From assembly GCF_050589625.1 (NCBI RefSeq), contig NZ_JBNGOP010000010.1:1-64000 (forward strand): a DNA stretch of 64,000 bases. Reading direction: 5' to 3'. Positions 53,461-61,654 of this stretch are shown piece after piece. A program made the position numbers and the translations under genes. Origin of the DNA: Pelagihabitans sp947500445 (GTDB taxonomy: Bacteria; Bacteroidota; Bacteroidia; Flavobacteriales; Flavobacteriaceae). Each line of letters begins with the position of its first letter. Position 1 is the first letter of the stretch. Under the pieces are notes generated by a model, which was given only the letters and a program-made list of their open reading frames with translations, searched no databases and was not told the DNA's origin.

Positions 53461-53927
53461 AAAACGCTAACGTAAGGATTGTCGGGTACGAAGAAGTTTA
53501 TGCGGACGCCTTTGCACGCTTAAACATCGAATGGTTGGAACGTTATTTCTACGTTGAGGATTACGATCGAAACGTACTTGAAAACCCGAAAGAACATATT
53601 CTAGAGCCGGGAGGGTACATTTTCTTCGCGCTCGCCGGTACGGAAGTCGTAGGGACGGTAGCCCTGATCCATCGCGGAAACCTGGGCTTCGAACTTTCCA
53701 AAATGGCGGTGACCGACACATTTCAGGGCTTACGAATAGGGCAGAAATTGATGTACCATTGTATCGACTTTGCCGGAAAAAACAATCTGAAAAGGCTGTT
53801 TCTCGACTCGAATACCTTGCTAAAGCCTGCAATAAAGCTCTATCAAAAAGTGGGTTTTAAAGAGATCGCGATACCCGAGAAGTTGCAGTACGCACGGTGT
53901 AACATACGTATGGAGCTGAACGTTTGA
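53457..53927 (+). CDS. GNAT-family N-acetyltransferase
   Basis: A 156-residue enzyme with the GNAT acetyl-CoA site in FELSKMAVTDTFQGLRIGQKLM (the R/Q-x-x-G-x-G/A loop is GLRIGQ), followed by the splayed strand and the C-terminal LYQKVGFKEI. It acetylates an unknown amine substrate. It is translationally coupled to the MarR gene; comparable MarR-GNAT pairs are common. Confidence 0.9.
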   Translation: MKNANVRIVGYEEVYADAFARLNIEWLERYFYVEDYDRNVLENPKEHILEPGGYIFFALAGTEVVGTVALIHRGNLGFELSKMAVTDTFQGLRIGQKLMYHCIDFAGKNNLKRLFLDSNTLLKPAIKLYQKVGFKEIAIPEKLQYARCNIRMELNV

Positions 53928-53965
53928 AAAGGCAAAAAGGGGGTTTTCGCCACGGAATAAAATAA

Positions 53966-53997
53966 GGAGCTTGTACAACGCTTATCGTTGTTGTGCA
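53966..53997. repeat. Palindromic linker site at the left end of the cassette-like array
   Basis: ACAACG (53975-53980) and CGTTGT (53986-53991) form a hairpin with a 5-base loop, three bases before the terminal gene's stop. About 22 of 31 positions agree with 56214-56244, which also sits next to the 3' end of a minus-strand gene. Confidence 0.5.
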
Positions 53998-54000
53998 TGG

Positions 54001-54222
54001 CTATCTATTTTCTATTACGAACCACTCCGCCATGCTGATTTCGCCACCTAAATAGTAGGACGGCACGTTTCCTTTAATTCCCAAGCGATACATTCCAATT
54101 CCTGATAAGCCTTTTTTAGTTTTTTTAAATCTTGAGAAGTATGGTTTGTCTGACTTAACATATTCTCTTTGAATTCCAAAACATTCCTTCATTAGCTCTT
54201 GACCCGAAAATGAACTATTCAA
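54001..54222 (-). pseudogene. Short fragment of an unidentified gene
   Basis: A 73-codon frame with no ATG before codon 11; it is open from a TTG or from a stop about 10 codons further upstream. The residues (KECFGIQREYVKSDKPYFSR and similar) match nothing I recognise. The missing start and small size suggest the 3' remnant of a larger gene, although a short cassette protein is possible. Confidence 0.35.
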
Positions 54223-54255
54223 ACTTTCCAGTAAAATAGGCTTTTTGTTTGACTG

Positions 54256-54678
54256 TTATTGGCTATTAGGAATTACAATAACTTTTGAACTGGCCAAACC
54301 TTCAAGTTGCTCTTTCCTTATTCCGACCGACTTTAAAAAACTATAGAAATCAGTTTCTTTTTCGAGGAATTTTGTTGACCAAAAGAATCCAGTAAAGCAA
54401 TTCAATCTTAATGGTAAATCTGGTCTATGAATTTCTAATTCCTTCTCGGTAAGTTCTGAAGGTCCAATAAAACTTGAGTTTTTGTCAAAATAGTCTCTTG
54501 AAGTTCTGTAATAATTTATGGTTTTATACTTGGCGTAAACAAATGTATTTTCGTCATCCATCGTTCCGTAAAAAACCTCTTTATCATCGAACATTAATAT
54601 TAGTATTCGATTTTCTGAGAAGTTAAACACATCTCTAATGTTCATTTTTTTGGACGGTTTTATAACGGTTTGGCTCAT
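54256..54678 (-). CDS. Hypothetical protein in the accessory array
   Basis: A 140-residue protein with no signal peptide or membrane helix and no recognised domain. Base composition is AT-rich relative to the core genes. It has its own ATG and is flanked by non-coding linkers. The upstream linker holds CGTTAGATT (54700-54708) and a facing AATTTAACG at 54752-54760. Confidence 0.6.
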   Translation of the reverse strand: MSQTVIKPSKKMNIRDVFNFSENRILILMFDDKEVFYGTMDDENTFVYAKYKTINYYRTSRDYFDKNSSFIGPSELTEKELEIHRPDLPLRLNCFTGFFWSTKFLEKETDFYSFLKSVGIRKEQLEGLASSKVIVIPNSQ

Positions 54679-54808
54679 GATTTGTGGTGGCGTTAGAAAT
54701 CGTTAGATTTCCAGCTATAGCACATCCGACCGTTGGTAGTTTCTAAGTCTCAATTTAACGAATTGCAGCTATAAATTATAGCCTTGAATAGGCTCAGTTA
54801 TTTTAGTT
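54679..54808. other. Cassette-like linker with inverted ends
   Basis: No gene. On the plus strand CGTTAGATT near 54700 and AATTTAACG near 54755 are 9-bp inverted repeats with one mismatch, about 60 bp apart. The sequence between them is imperfectly palindromic. GTTAGAT and ATTTAAC fit the GTTRRRY/RYYYAAC core of integron attC sites, although in the opposite order to a standard attC. Confidence 0.4.
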
Positions 54809-55279
54809 CTAGTCGGGTAAATCATCGAAACTCCCATCCATTTTGGCTTCGCAGGTTTCAAACTCTAAGATATTTTCTTTTTCCAATTCATCTAGTCTAT
54901 CAAATACTGCTTGGTAATTTCCATCTGGTTGCATATCCAGTGAGAAAAAGATATCGTTCGCTCTTTCGTAGGAAATAGTCAAAATCTGCATTGAGTTTAA
55001 AACATCTTCCTGTTTTTTTCGGTTTATGCTTTTTTCAAAAAATACCCTAAAAGTCCTATGTCCACTTAATTCCACAAGCTCTCTTACTTCAGGAATTAAT
55101 TCGTCAGATTCGGGGATTGCTTTAACAACATCATGAAAATTTAATCCGTAAGCATAAAAAGGAACATTTTCAATTCTGAACAAGTCATTCCCTAGTGGAG
55201 TTGCCCAAAGGGATTCTCCTCCAATTGCCCAATGATTTGGTAAGTCAATATGTATGTTCACTAAACCTTCTTCGTTCAT
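54809..55279 (-). CDS. DUF4265-domain protein
   Basis: A 156-residue cytoplasmic protein. The N-terminal GGESLWATPLGNDLFRIENV, then PFYAYGLNFHDVV and a SGHRTFRVFFE segment are the DUF4265 pattern. Function of the family is unknown. Ten bases before its ATG the minus strand reads GTTAGGC, which fits the integron core site GTTRRRY. This position is typical for a gene cassette. Confidence 0.8.
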   Translation of the reverse strand: MNEEGLVNIHIDLPNHWAIGGESLWATPLGNDLFRIENVPFYAYGLNFHDVVKAIPESDELIPEVRELVELSGHRTFRVFFEKSINRKKQEDVLNSMQILTISYERANDIFFSLDMQPDGNYQAVFDRLDELEKENILEFETCEAKMDGSFDDLPD

Positions 55280-55364
55280 TTTTAATGGAGCCTAACGATT
55301 TGTATATGAAACCTAGCGTATAAAAACACACTATATTTCGTTTTAGCACTTACTAGCTATGTTT

Positions 55365-56012
55365 TTAAGATGGCAATCTTTTTATAACAAACTTCATTTG
55401 TCCTCGATGATTGGACTCATGCTCGCAAACATGAAACCATTTACAATAATTATTGGTTGGACCCCATGGCCAATCCTGATCAATCTCCATAAGCCACTTA
55501 TCTCCTCTTTTTGCAAATTCCTTTTTTGTGTGCGCTCTTACTTCTTTAAGTTTTTCTAGGTAGTAACCAACTTCATTTCCAATTATTTGTTCTCTACCAC
55601 GTTTCCCTAGTCCTGAGGGAACATCCCATTCGGACTTAATGTCTTCACTCCATTTTCCCCATTCAAGACCGTCAAAAGTATGCAGTTGATAATATTTCTC
55701 TGTTGCGGCTAAATGTAGTAACATAGCTCCAATAGAATTTGATTGTTCATCGACTTGAAAGTCAAGTTGCTCAACCGTTAAATCTTTCACACTATTGATA
55801 ACCCAAGCTCTCATCATGTTCATAGTTGATAGTAAAGTTCCAACTTGCGGGTCAAATCCGTCTCTCGGCCCAATAATATAGAGACTATCTTCAGTTTGAT
55901 TGGGTAATTCATTAGCAATTCCAGCGAATGGAATAGAAACTAATCCGCAAGTTAAAAGGGTAGAATTTTTTAAGAAATTTCTTCTGTTGTTATGCTCTGG
56001 TTGATTCTTCAT
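55365..56012 (-). CDS. Tat-exported DinB-superfamily protein
   Basis: A 215-residue protein. The N-terminus has a twin-arginine signal (NNRRNFLKNSTLLTCGLVS). The body is a four-helix DinB/YfiT-like domain with candidate metal ligands in MLLHLAATEKYY and HVCEHESNHRGQMKFVIK. Tat export implies that the domain folds with its cofactor in the cytoplasm before transport. DinB-fold proteins include thiol-dependent transferases, but the reaction here is unknown. It is a single gene within the AT-rich array. Confidence 0.83.
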   Translation of the reverse strand: MKNQPEHNNRRNFLKNSTLLTCGLVSIPFAGIANELPNQTEDSLYIIGPRDGFDPQVGTLLSTMNMMRAWVINSVKDLTVEQLDFQVDEQSNSIGAMLLHLAATEKYYQLHTFDGLEWGKWSEDIKSEWDVPSGLGKRGREQIIGNEVGYYLEKLKEVRAHTKKEFAKRGDKWLMEIDQDWPWGPTNNYCKWFHVCEHESNHRGQMKFVIKRLPS

Positions 56013-56086
56013 GTTCTGAGTAACGTTTTGTAATTATTTAAAAATCATCATCTTTTAATTCTCGGGGATGCTCGTGGCGGTATGCG

Positions 56087-56235
56087 CTAAAACCCTCCTT
56101 TATGACCTATTGGGCCGCTCCACATAGCACCGGAAATCATAACTGTACATCCAATTGTCAAGAAAAAAGCACCGTAAAGGAGCTTAAATACGATTCATGT
56201 TCTGCAAAATCATGGACTTGTGCAACGGGTGCCAT
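56087..56235 (-). pseudogene. Possible decayed small membrane-protein gene
   Basis: On the minus strand an ATG at 56235 opens a frame that stops after about 25 codons just past a T6 run (A6 at 56163-56168 on the plus strand). Shifting frame there continues with LTIGCTVMISGAMWSGPIGH and ends at 56087. The hydrophobic continuation looks like real protein. It is either a frameshifted small gene or coincidence. Confidence 0.25.
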
Positions 56236-56244
56236 TGTTATACA
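56214..56244. repeat. Linker site resembling 53966-53997
   Basis: The plus strand shares CTTGT, CAACG and TTGTT blocks in register with 53966-53997, and shares the 10-mer GCCATTGTTA (56231-56240) with 57243-57252. All three lie within a few bases of the 3' end of a minus-strand gene. Confidence 0.5.
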
Positions 56245-56250
56245 TCATAT

Positions 56251-57033
56251 TTATTTCATTAATTCTATTTGATATTTCGTAGCATCAAAAGTCATCTGTA
56301 AACCTCTCAAATTTGATTCAGATTTATTTTGTTCAAATAATTCAGTCAAGTGTTCAGTTTGGATAGTGACATTATCATTCTTTTTTCTAAAGATTAGATA
56401 TTTTAAGAGAATTAAATTAGCCATAATTTTATCCGAAGCGGTTAAATCATTTTGGTTTAGATATTCCGCTATTGTGCTTTCTATCTCGGAATCGTTTTCA
56501 GATAGTTCATCGAATAAGTATGCATTGGCCAGGTCAGATTTATTCATATGCGAGTAATCATTCTGGTCAGACATATCTTTTCGATAAGTCATTTTGTTTC
56601 CATTTAGAAAATACCATCTCGTGTAGGAATCATTTTCCATTTTTATTTCTTTTTCAAATTCCTTTTTCTTTACACTCCAATTTGTGAAAGCAATTAAAAG
56701 TTCAGTTCTGTCATCTTTCTTTAAAATTGCAAATCGAATCAAGTAATTTCTTTTTCCAGGCTTTTCAATTTCAATGTCTAATTTGTTTTCTACAGAAACA
56801 TACTTTTTAAGCGCTTTTAGAATAGAAGAAACATCTTCAGGACTCGCTTCGGGAAATAGATTTTCTCTTAGAAACAGGTCAGTGTATAAATAATGAGTCA
56901 AATAAAAATCATCCATTTGCAGATAATTCGCTTTCGTCAAATGTTTAGTTTTAATATTGATTTTGTTAGATTGAGCATACCCAGAATTCGTGAATATTGC
57001 TAAAAGTAAAAGTGTGATTATTTTTCTGTTCAT
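56251..57033 (-). CDS. Hypothetical secreted protein
   Basis: A 260-residue protein with a signal peptide (MNRKIITLLLLAIFTNSGYAQ). The rest is mixed helix/strand with a Lys-rich middle and no recognised domain. AT-rich composition and its position between related linkers suggest a mobile cassette. A periplasmic or surface location is expected. Confidence 0.7.
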   Translation of the reverse strand: MNRKIITLLLLAIFTNSGYAQSNKINIKTKHLTKANYLQMDDFYLTHYLYTDLFLRENLFPEASPEDVSSILKALKKYVSVENKLDIEIEKPGKRNYLIRFAILKKDDRTELLIAFTNWSVKKKEFEKEIKMENDSYTRWYFLNGNKMTYRKDMSDQNDYSHMNKSDLANAYLFDELSENDSEIESTIAEYLNQNDLTASDKIMANLILLKYLIFRKKNDNVTIQTEHLTELFEQNKSESNLRGLQMTFDATKYQIELMK

Positions 57034-57267
57034 TCTGTTGGTTTATATTGTCTACAAGGGTTTAGCTATGAGCAGTAAAGGAGGAAGTTAGCACATGCTT
57101 TCCGTCATGCAATTAGCCAAACCGTTTTGTTTTGCTTTTTCTTTTGTCCAAAGCTACCCCGAAGGGTCGGGACATAAGATTTAGCGACTTCATAAGTATA
57201 CACAGGCCTTTCGGTTTTGTCCTAAAGCCCTATGTTTTCTTAGCCATTGTTAGCAGCTGTCTTTTCT
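57034..57267. other. Cassette-like linker
   Basis: This 234-base gap has no gene. It contains a stretch (57184-57230) resembling 52091-52136, the shared GCCATTGTTA (57243-57252) and a small CCCCGAAGGGTCGGG stem (about 57160-57174). Confidence 0.45.
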
Positions 57268-58155
57268 TCATTCCGCTAACATTATTTCGTTAAAATTTAT
57301 ATTAAATTCCTTTTCTAAGAATTCTATTGTTTTCGGTTGTCCTTGTAAGGAAGCCTTAATTAATTGTGATGAAAAAAGACCATTTTTAGATTTCCATTTC
57401 GCATTTTCTCTGTCAACACTTTTTATCCATTCAATTTGAACAGGAAATTCCGAATTTTCATTATCGCAATTATTATAATATCCGAGAGCGTTTAATTCCA
57501 ATGTGTTCAATAATTTTCCTCCAATTTTAAAATCATTAACTCTAACAGCTTGTTTTTTCACACGTCCAATTCCGACATAGCCAAATCCTTTCAAGTATGC
57601 AGCAATAATATCTCCTTTGACTAAAGTTCTAATTGGGTCACTATACTTTCTATGTTGTCCAGCAGTGAGAAAGCCATATTTTCTACAATCAGTCCAATTT
57701 CTATGCTTTCCCTCGCCAACGTTAACATAGTAAAGTCCGTTTTTAAAGTCAAAATGAGCTAAATCCAAATGCAAAGTGTCGTGTGGTCGAAATTTTTCGG
57801 CAAAATGACCAGACGATTGATTGGTCAGATTTTTTCCTAATTTCCAGATTAGGGTTTTTTCTATTAGGAAAGCTTCTCTTTCAGTCAGCTCTTTTGCAAT
57901 TACTTTTATTATTGGGCTTAAGCCAGCTTTAAAAATGGCCTTAATTCGTTTTGATTTTTCAGAGTCCGAGTCGTCTTTCAGGTGAGCGTCTTTTCTGTTC
58001 GCCTTTCCTTTCCCATAATAAAATTCCTCAAAATTTCTCGGGTCAATATAAACGTAAACGTAATATTCGGCTGTACTTTCCTTCAATCGATAATGTTTCT
58101 TTAGGTTGCATATAACTTGTTTATATAGCTGTAAAATATATCCGTATACACCCAT
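57268..58155 (-). CDS. GIY-YIG (LEM-3-like) domain fused to a PUA/EVE-like domain
   Basis: A 295-residue protein. The N-terminal half (about 25-110) has the GIY-YIG-like core YYVYVYIDPRNFEEFYYGKG, then a conserved Glu in LTEREAFLIEKTLIWKLG. The C-terminal half (about 140-240) has GFLTAG, LVKGDIIAAYLKGFGYVGIG and following strands, which resemble PUA/EVE-type domains that bind modified bases. This pairing suggests a nuclease that recognises modified nucleic acid, possibly in phage defence; no activity is proven. A TTG at 58254 extends the frame, but the ATG at 58155 is preferred. Confidence 0.7.
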   Translation of the reverse strand: MGVYGYILQLYKQVICNLKKHYRLKESTAEYYVYVYIDPRNFEEFYYGKGKANRKDAHLKDDSDSEKSKRIKAIFKAGLSPIIKVIAKELTEREAFLIEKTLIWKLGKNLTNQSSGHFAEKFRPHDTLHLDLAHFDFKNGLYYVNVGEGKHRNWTDCRKYGFLTAGQHRKYSDPIRTLVKGDIIAAYLKGFGYVGIGRVKKQAVRVNDFKIGGKLLNTLELNALGYYNNCDNENSEFPVQIEWIKSVDRENAKWKSKNGLFSSQLIKASLQGQPKTIEFLEKEFNINFNEIMLAE

Positions 58156-59019
58156 TTTGACACTAAACCAACAAAAACATATCTCCTTTATTTTTTCCTT
58201 TTCAACTAGGTATTGCAAAAGGCATGTTCCCGTACTTGTTGCAAGAGTTTCCAAAAGGGTACCCCACAGTCTTTTGCAATTACGCCGCCCTTCAATTGCC
58301 AGTTAGTTATAAAGCGTTGGTTTGAATTTCGTTTCGGCCTGTTTCATGTTAGCTACAATGGGTAAAAGGATACGCTTTGTACAAAGATGTAACGAATATA
58401 GCTTTTTGTTTGAAAACTTTATTAAGACCCTTCTTACGAATTCATTGAATTCCCCTTCTTGTTGTACTGTTAAGATTGGCTGTGGTCCGTTCAATGATCA
58501 TATCCGTTTTTCAATCGCGCCAAGATTGTAAACATGTTTACCGTAAACTTGAAAGGAGCCTTAGTGTCCGTGGTATTCAAAAAAGGCCGGTTGTTTATGA
58601 CCGTTTTGCAATCAAATATTCCGTATAAAGTGATGGCCTAAAGCAATATTTGTTCAAATACGAACCGTTTTGCGAAGCTGTTCTGCTAACGATCAAGTGC
58701 GTACAACACTATCCCTTTTCGGTACTTGGTTTCACCAGAATTCGGCCACTTGCACATTTTGATCGTTGAACTACACGAATATGCTGAAATGGCGTCATCT
58801 AAGACCGAATTTCCTCCCGTATATATCAGGAGTAGGAAAAAGATTATAGTCAATACGTTTTTTACGTTATCCATACGATGATGCGTACGGTTTGATCGAC
58901 GATGCTTCGTTAAAGGGAAGCCCAACTGAAAACCAATACGCATCGGTTGTTAAGAAACCATTGACTGGTCCGATGCCAATAAACGATAAAGGAAACTTCT
59001 AAATTTAAATACATATTCC
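58156..59019. other. Mostly non-coding gap with one possible small ORF
   Basis: In 864 bases no gene is secure. Short frames on both strands at 58303-58531 overlap each other and lack ATG starts. A 12-bp palindrome CTTTGTACAAAG lies at 58375-58386. A minus-strand frame at 58686-58874 is listed separately. Confidence 0.5.
58686..58874 (-). CDS. Possible 62-residue secreted or membrane peptide
   Basis: A short frame with ATG at 58874 whose N-terminus (NVKNVLTIIFFLLLIYTGG) looks like a signal or anchor helix. The rest has no recognised features. It may be fortuitous. Confidence 0.28.
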   Translation of the reverse strand: MDNVKNVLTIIFFLLLIYTGGNSVLDDAISAYSCSSTIKMCKWPNSGETKYRKGIVLYALDR

Positions 59020-59370
59020 ATGAAATCATCGAAACCGAATGAGCACAGTTTAAGGAAGGGGAACAGCTTTAATTTTGGCGTTGGCGACTGTAAAGGGGAA
59101 ATACGTTTTGTACCCTCGGCCGACAATTTTGGCCGGTTCGAACTCACGTTTAACGGGGAACTGCTAAAGTCGACCAAAACACTTAGACCGGTAGAACGGA
59201 AAATGATTTTACTGTTGGAGGAACATAGGGTGCACCGTCCCATCGAAATTCCGATCAATTATAGTCCCGAAGATATCAAAACGATTCAGCTCGGGCATCA
59301 GAAAATTGTAATGGAACTGGAAAGGCTGCTCCAAACCAAAGAGATGGAAGAAGAAATGCTTTCCGTTTAA
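59020..59370 (+). CDS. Hypothetical small protein
   Basis: A 116-residue soluble protein. The first half is strand-rich (IRFVPSADNFGRFELTFNGE) and the second is helical with a charged C-terminus (LGHQKIVMELERLLQTKEMEEE). It is not recognised. It has a clear ATG and codon use like the neighbouring core genes, so it is probably real. Confidence 0.6.
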   Translation: MKSSKPNEHSLRKGNSFNFGVGDCKGEIRFVPSADNFGRFELTFNGELLKSTKTLRPVERKMILLLEEHRVHRPIEIPINYSPEDIKTIQLGHQKIVMELERLLQTKEMEEEMLSV

Positions 59371-59483
59371 AACGTTTTTTATAGGGTAACCCATTTCAAA
59401 ATTAAAACGGTATTTGTTCTGGTTTGACAGGACTATCTCCTTAGGTTTTTAAACGACGACCGGTCCGCCCGTTTGGCATGCGT

Positions 59484-59924
59484 TTATGCTTGCTCGGCAA
59501 GGCGTTTGAAATTTGCCATTACCTCGGGCAAAACGGCCTTAAAACCCCCGCCCAATAGCAGTCCGAATAGCCACTTTAAAGCCCCGGTAAATTTAATATC
59601 GTCCGTGAATGCTATTTGGTTTCCCTTGCGTTCAAGTGTCCGTTTTATTTCCAAGGTTCCCACCGGCATTTTTGTTTGGAAGGTGTACGATTCAAGAGGT
59701 GTTAACGCACTGATTTTAAATTCTAACTTAGGGCCTTTTTTTGGTGTAAGTATGCCCTTGGCGCCCAAGGCGAACGGTTCCGTAAGCGTTGCACTTTTAA
59801 GCTCGGTGTCCCAATCTTTCCATCGGTCTACATCGGTTAAAAAATCCCAAACCTTTTGGCGGGAGTTGTTTACCAAGATCGAATACTGAAAATGATGGTT
59901 CTTTTGTTTGTGTAATGGAATCAT
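59484..59924 (-). CDS. SRPBCC-superfamily (START/Bet v1-like) protein
   Basis: A 146-residue cytoplasmic protein with the pattern of ligand-binding SRPBCC domains: an N-terminal strand SILVNNSRQKVWDFLTDVDRW, alternating strands, and a long C-terminal helix (LPEVMANFKRLAEQ) that lines the cavity. The bound ligand is unknown. Confidence 0.82.
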   Translation of the reverse strand: MIPLHKQKNHHFQYSILVNNSRQKVWDFLTDVDRWKDWDTELKSATLTEPFALGAKGILTPKKGPKLEFKISALTPLESYTFQTKMPVGTLEIKRTLERKGNQIAFTDDIKFTGALKWLFGLLLGGGFKAVLPEVMANFKRLAEQA

Positions 59925-60556
59925 CCTGTGGTTTTAGCTGCAAAATTCCAAAACCACCTTTGGAATCCAATGAACCTATGGTAACTTCCGTGCTGTTTCA
60001 TCCAAAAATTGTGGCACGACCTCAAAAAAATGTAAAATTCGAAATGCTTTGTCTGTCGTTTTGGTGTCCAACGTTTACACTTCTTTCTCGGCTTGAATCC
60101 CCGTCAACGATTGCGATCGGGCTATTTTAGTGATTCTTGGCTGTAGGTACCATATGTGAATGGGGCAATACCATTTCAACCTTTAAGTTACCCATTAAAA
60201 ATTCCCCTTTTCTATTGATACTTCAAGTAGTTGTTTACACTTTTTGGATTGAAGCGATTCCGATGCTTGCGGACATGTTTTTTTGCCCTTTTAAAGCCTT
60301 TTTCGAGTTGTATAGCAGGGCTACGGAAGGGAAAAAAATCAAAAAAAGTGTGAAAAAGCATCATTTTTAGCCTCCCGATGGTTCGGGAGAAATAGTATAA
60401 ACCATTCCAAAATAAAAAACGACCGTAGCTACTTACTATGCTTGGTTTTTCTTCACCATTTAAAGGGCTTCCGATTTTAAATTCTCCGAAAAAAGTGGGA
60501 AACCTTCAGGTATACGCTGAAGAACAAGGCTTATGGGTAGTGTTACAATAACGGTA
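59925..60556. other. Non-coding region with paired copies of the dispersed repeat
   Basis: No secure gene in 632 bases. The repeat core occurs forward at 60419-60445 and inverted at 60307-60330. ATACCATTTCAAC near 60169 matches the end sequence of the 38-kb element. A hairpin CTCCCGA/TCGGGAG lies at 60372-60389. A plus-strand frame at 60137-60370 overlaps these repeats and is not accepted as a gene. Confidence 0.6.
60307..60445. repeat. Dispersed repeat, two copies in inverted orientation
   Basis: 60419-60445 (ACGACCGTAGCTACTTACTA onward) matches 8081-8107 in core and flanks. 60307-60330 (TATAGCAGGGCTACGG) is the reverse complement of the same core. Together they could fold as one large imperfect hairpin. 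Confidence 0.6.
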
Positions 60557-61291
60557 TCATTCACGAAGAGGTCGGCGTATCCTGTTTTTAAGATAGGGAT
60601 CGATCAAGGAAGCGACCAACAGCCCCACCATAAACGATAGCAACAGGCATACGATTTGGTCGTCAAAATCGAAGCCGGGCACGCCCCAAAACCGAACGGT
60701 CATGACAAGGGCGCAAACAATCGTTAGCAATGACCAATACCACAGGTTGTTTTTCACTTTAGCTACCGGCCGGCCCGTGGGCAAGGATGCTATGTATTTT
60801 AGAATGCATAGGGCACCAACAAGACTAAAGGCATATTGGAGGATATCGTACAAGGGCAGGCCCCAAGCGTTCCTTTCCAATACGGGCCAATGGATGACAA
60901 AAAAACCGTCGAAATGGGTGAACGCGTCCCATAGCAAATGGGCAAGGTTTCCGATCAACACCGAAAGGACTACGGTCCAAAAATGTGCTTTAAAATAGGA
61001 AAGCCAGTCAAATTTTGTAAAGATCCGAAAACGACGTTCAAAATAGCTTGGCAGGTTCCGAATGAGCGCGTTCCGCACCATTAGGTGATAAAGACAGATA
61101 AAACCGAGCGCCAAGGGAATGTTTAGCCAAAACATGCCCCAAAAACCATGTCCGTACGGACCATGGGCCTCCATTCGTAGAAAAAATTCAAAATCGGGCA
61201 CCATGCTGCCCATGATCAGACCGGAGGCGGAAACCCATCGCTTTTTCAGCAGGGGAAGTATCAGGGCCGGATGTGAGGCGGTGAACGGCAT
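60557..61291 (-). CDS. DUF4184 membrane protein
   Basis: A 244-residue membrane protein with about six helices. The N-terminal MPFTASHPALILPLLK and MGSMVPDFEFFLRM, and the later LAHLLWDAFTHFDG, are DUF4184 hallmarks. The His and Asp residues recall the metal-dependent hydrolase family typified by YbcI/YdjM, but no function is known. An upstream in-frame start at 61330 is less likely because the family begins at MPFTxSHP. Confidence 0.88.
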   Translation of the reverse strand: MPFTASHPALILPLLKKRWVSASGLIMGSMVPDFEFFLRMEAHGPYGHGFWGMFWLNIPLALGFICLYHLMVRNALIRNLPSYFERRFRIFTKFDWLSYFKAHFWTVVLSVLIGNLAHLLWDAFTHFDGFFVIHWPVLERNAWGLPLYDILQYAFSLVGALCILKYIASLPTGRPVAKVKNNLWYWSLLTIVCALVMTVRFWGVPGFDFDDQIVCLLLSFMVGLLVASLIDPYLKNRIRRPLRE

Positions 61292-61654
61292 TGCGCGAGG
61301 ATGGGTTTTTACAAGGACTACTCCTATCAAACGGAAAAAGTTGGTGCTTTGGTATTCCCTACAAGGCGCTTCTGGTGATTTTAAGCTTCCGTAATGGGTG
61401 TATTTTTCAAACAGTCCTAACCAATGGGCCGGACGTAATAGGGGCGCGCTTTTGTCCTACAGATCCATCAAGCGTATAAAGGGACCAAAAAAGAGGGCAA
61501 CACAAGCAACTGTACAAGGGGTGTCCCGATGCCCTTTCCGTCTAAGGTTCTTTGCAGCGGTTTAGCGGTTATTCCAATGATTCCGACGATTGTTCGTGAA
61601 ATGCGCCAAGGATACTGTTTTCCCTGCCATTTAATGCATATTTTTAATAGCTAA
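61292..61654. other. Divergent intergenic region, nothing recognised
   Basis: This 363-base gap lies between the DUF4184 gene and the histidine kinase gene, which are transcribed away from each other. It should hold both promoters, but no convincing TAnnTTTG element or repeat was found. Confidence 0.45.

Noticed and set aside
50653..58320. Integrase or transposase gene for the cassette-like region
   Set aside because: No tyrosine recombinase, IntI or transposase motif was found in any frame; the mobility claim therefore rests only on linkers and gene layout.
60137..60370. 77-codon plus-strand frame
   Set aside because: Covers an inverted copy of the dispersed repeat and an ATACCATTTCAAC end sequence, so it is repeat DNA rather than a gene.
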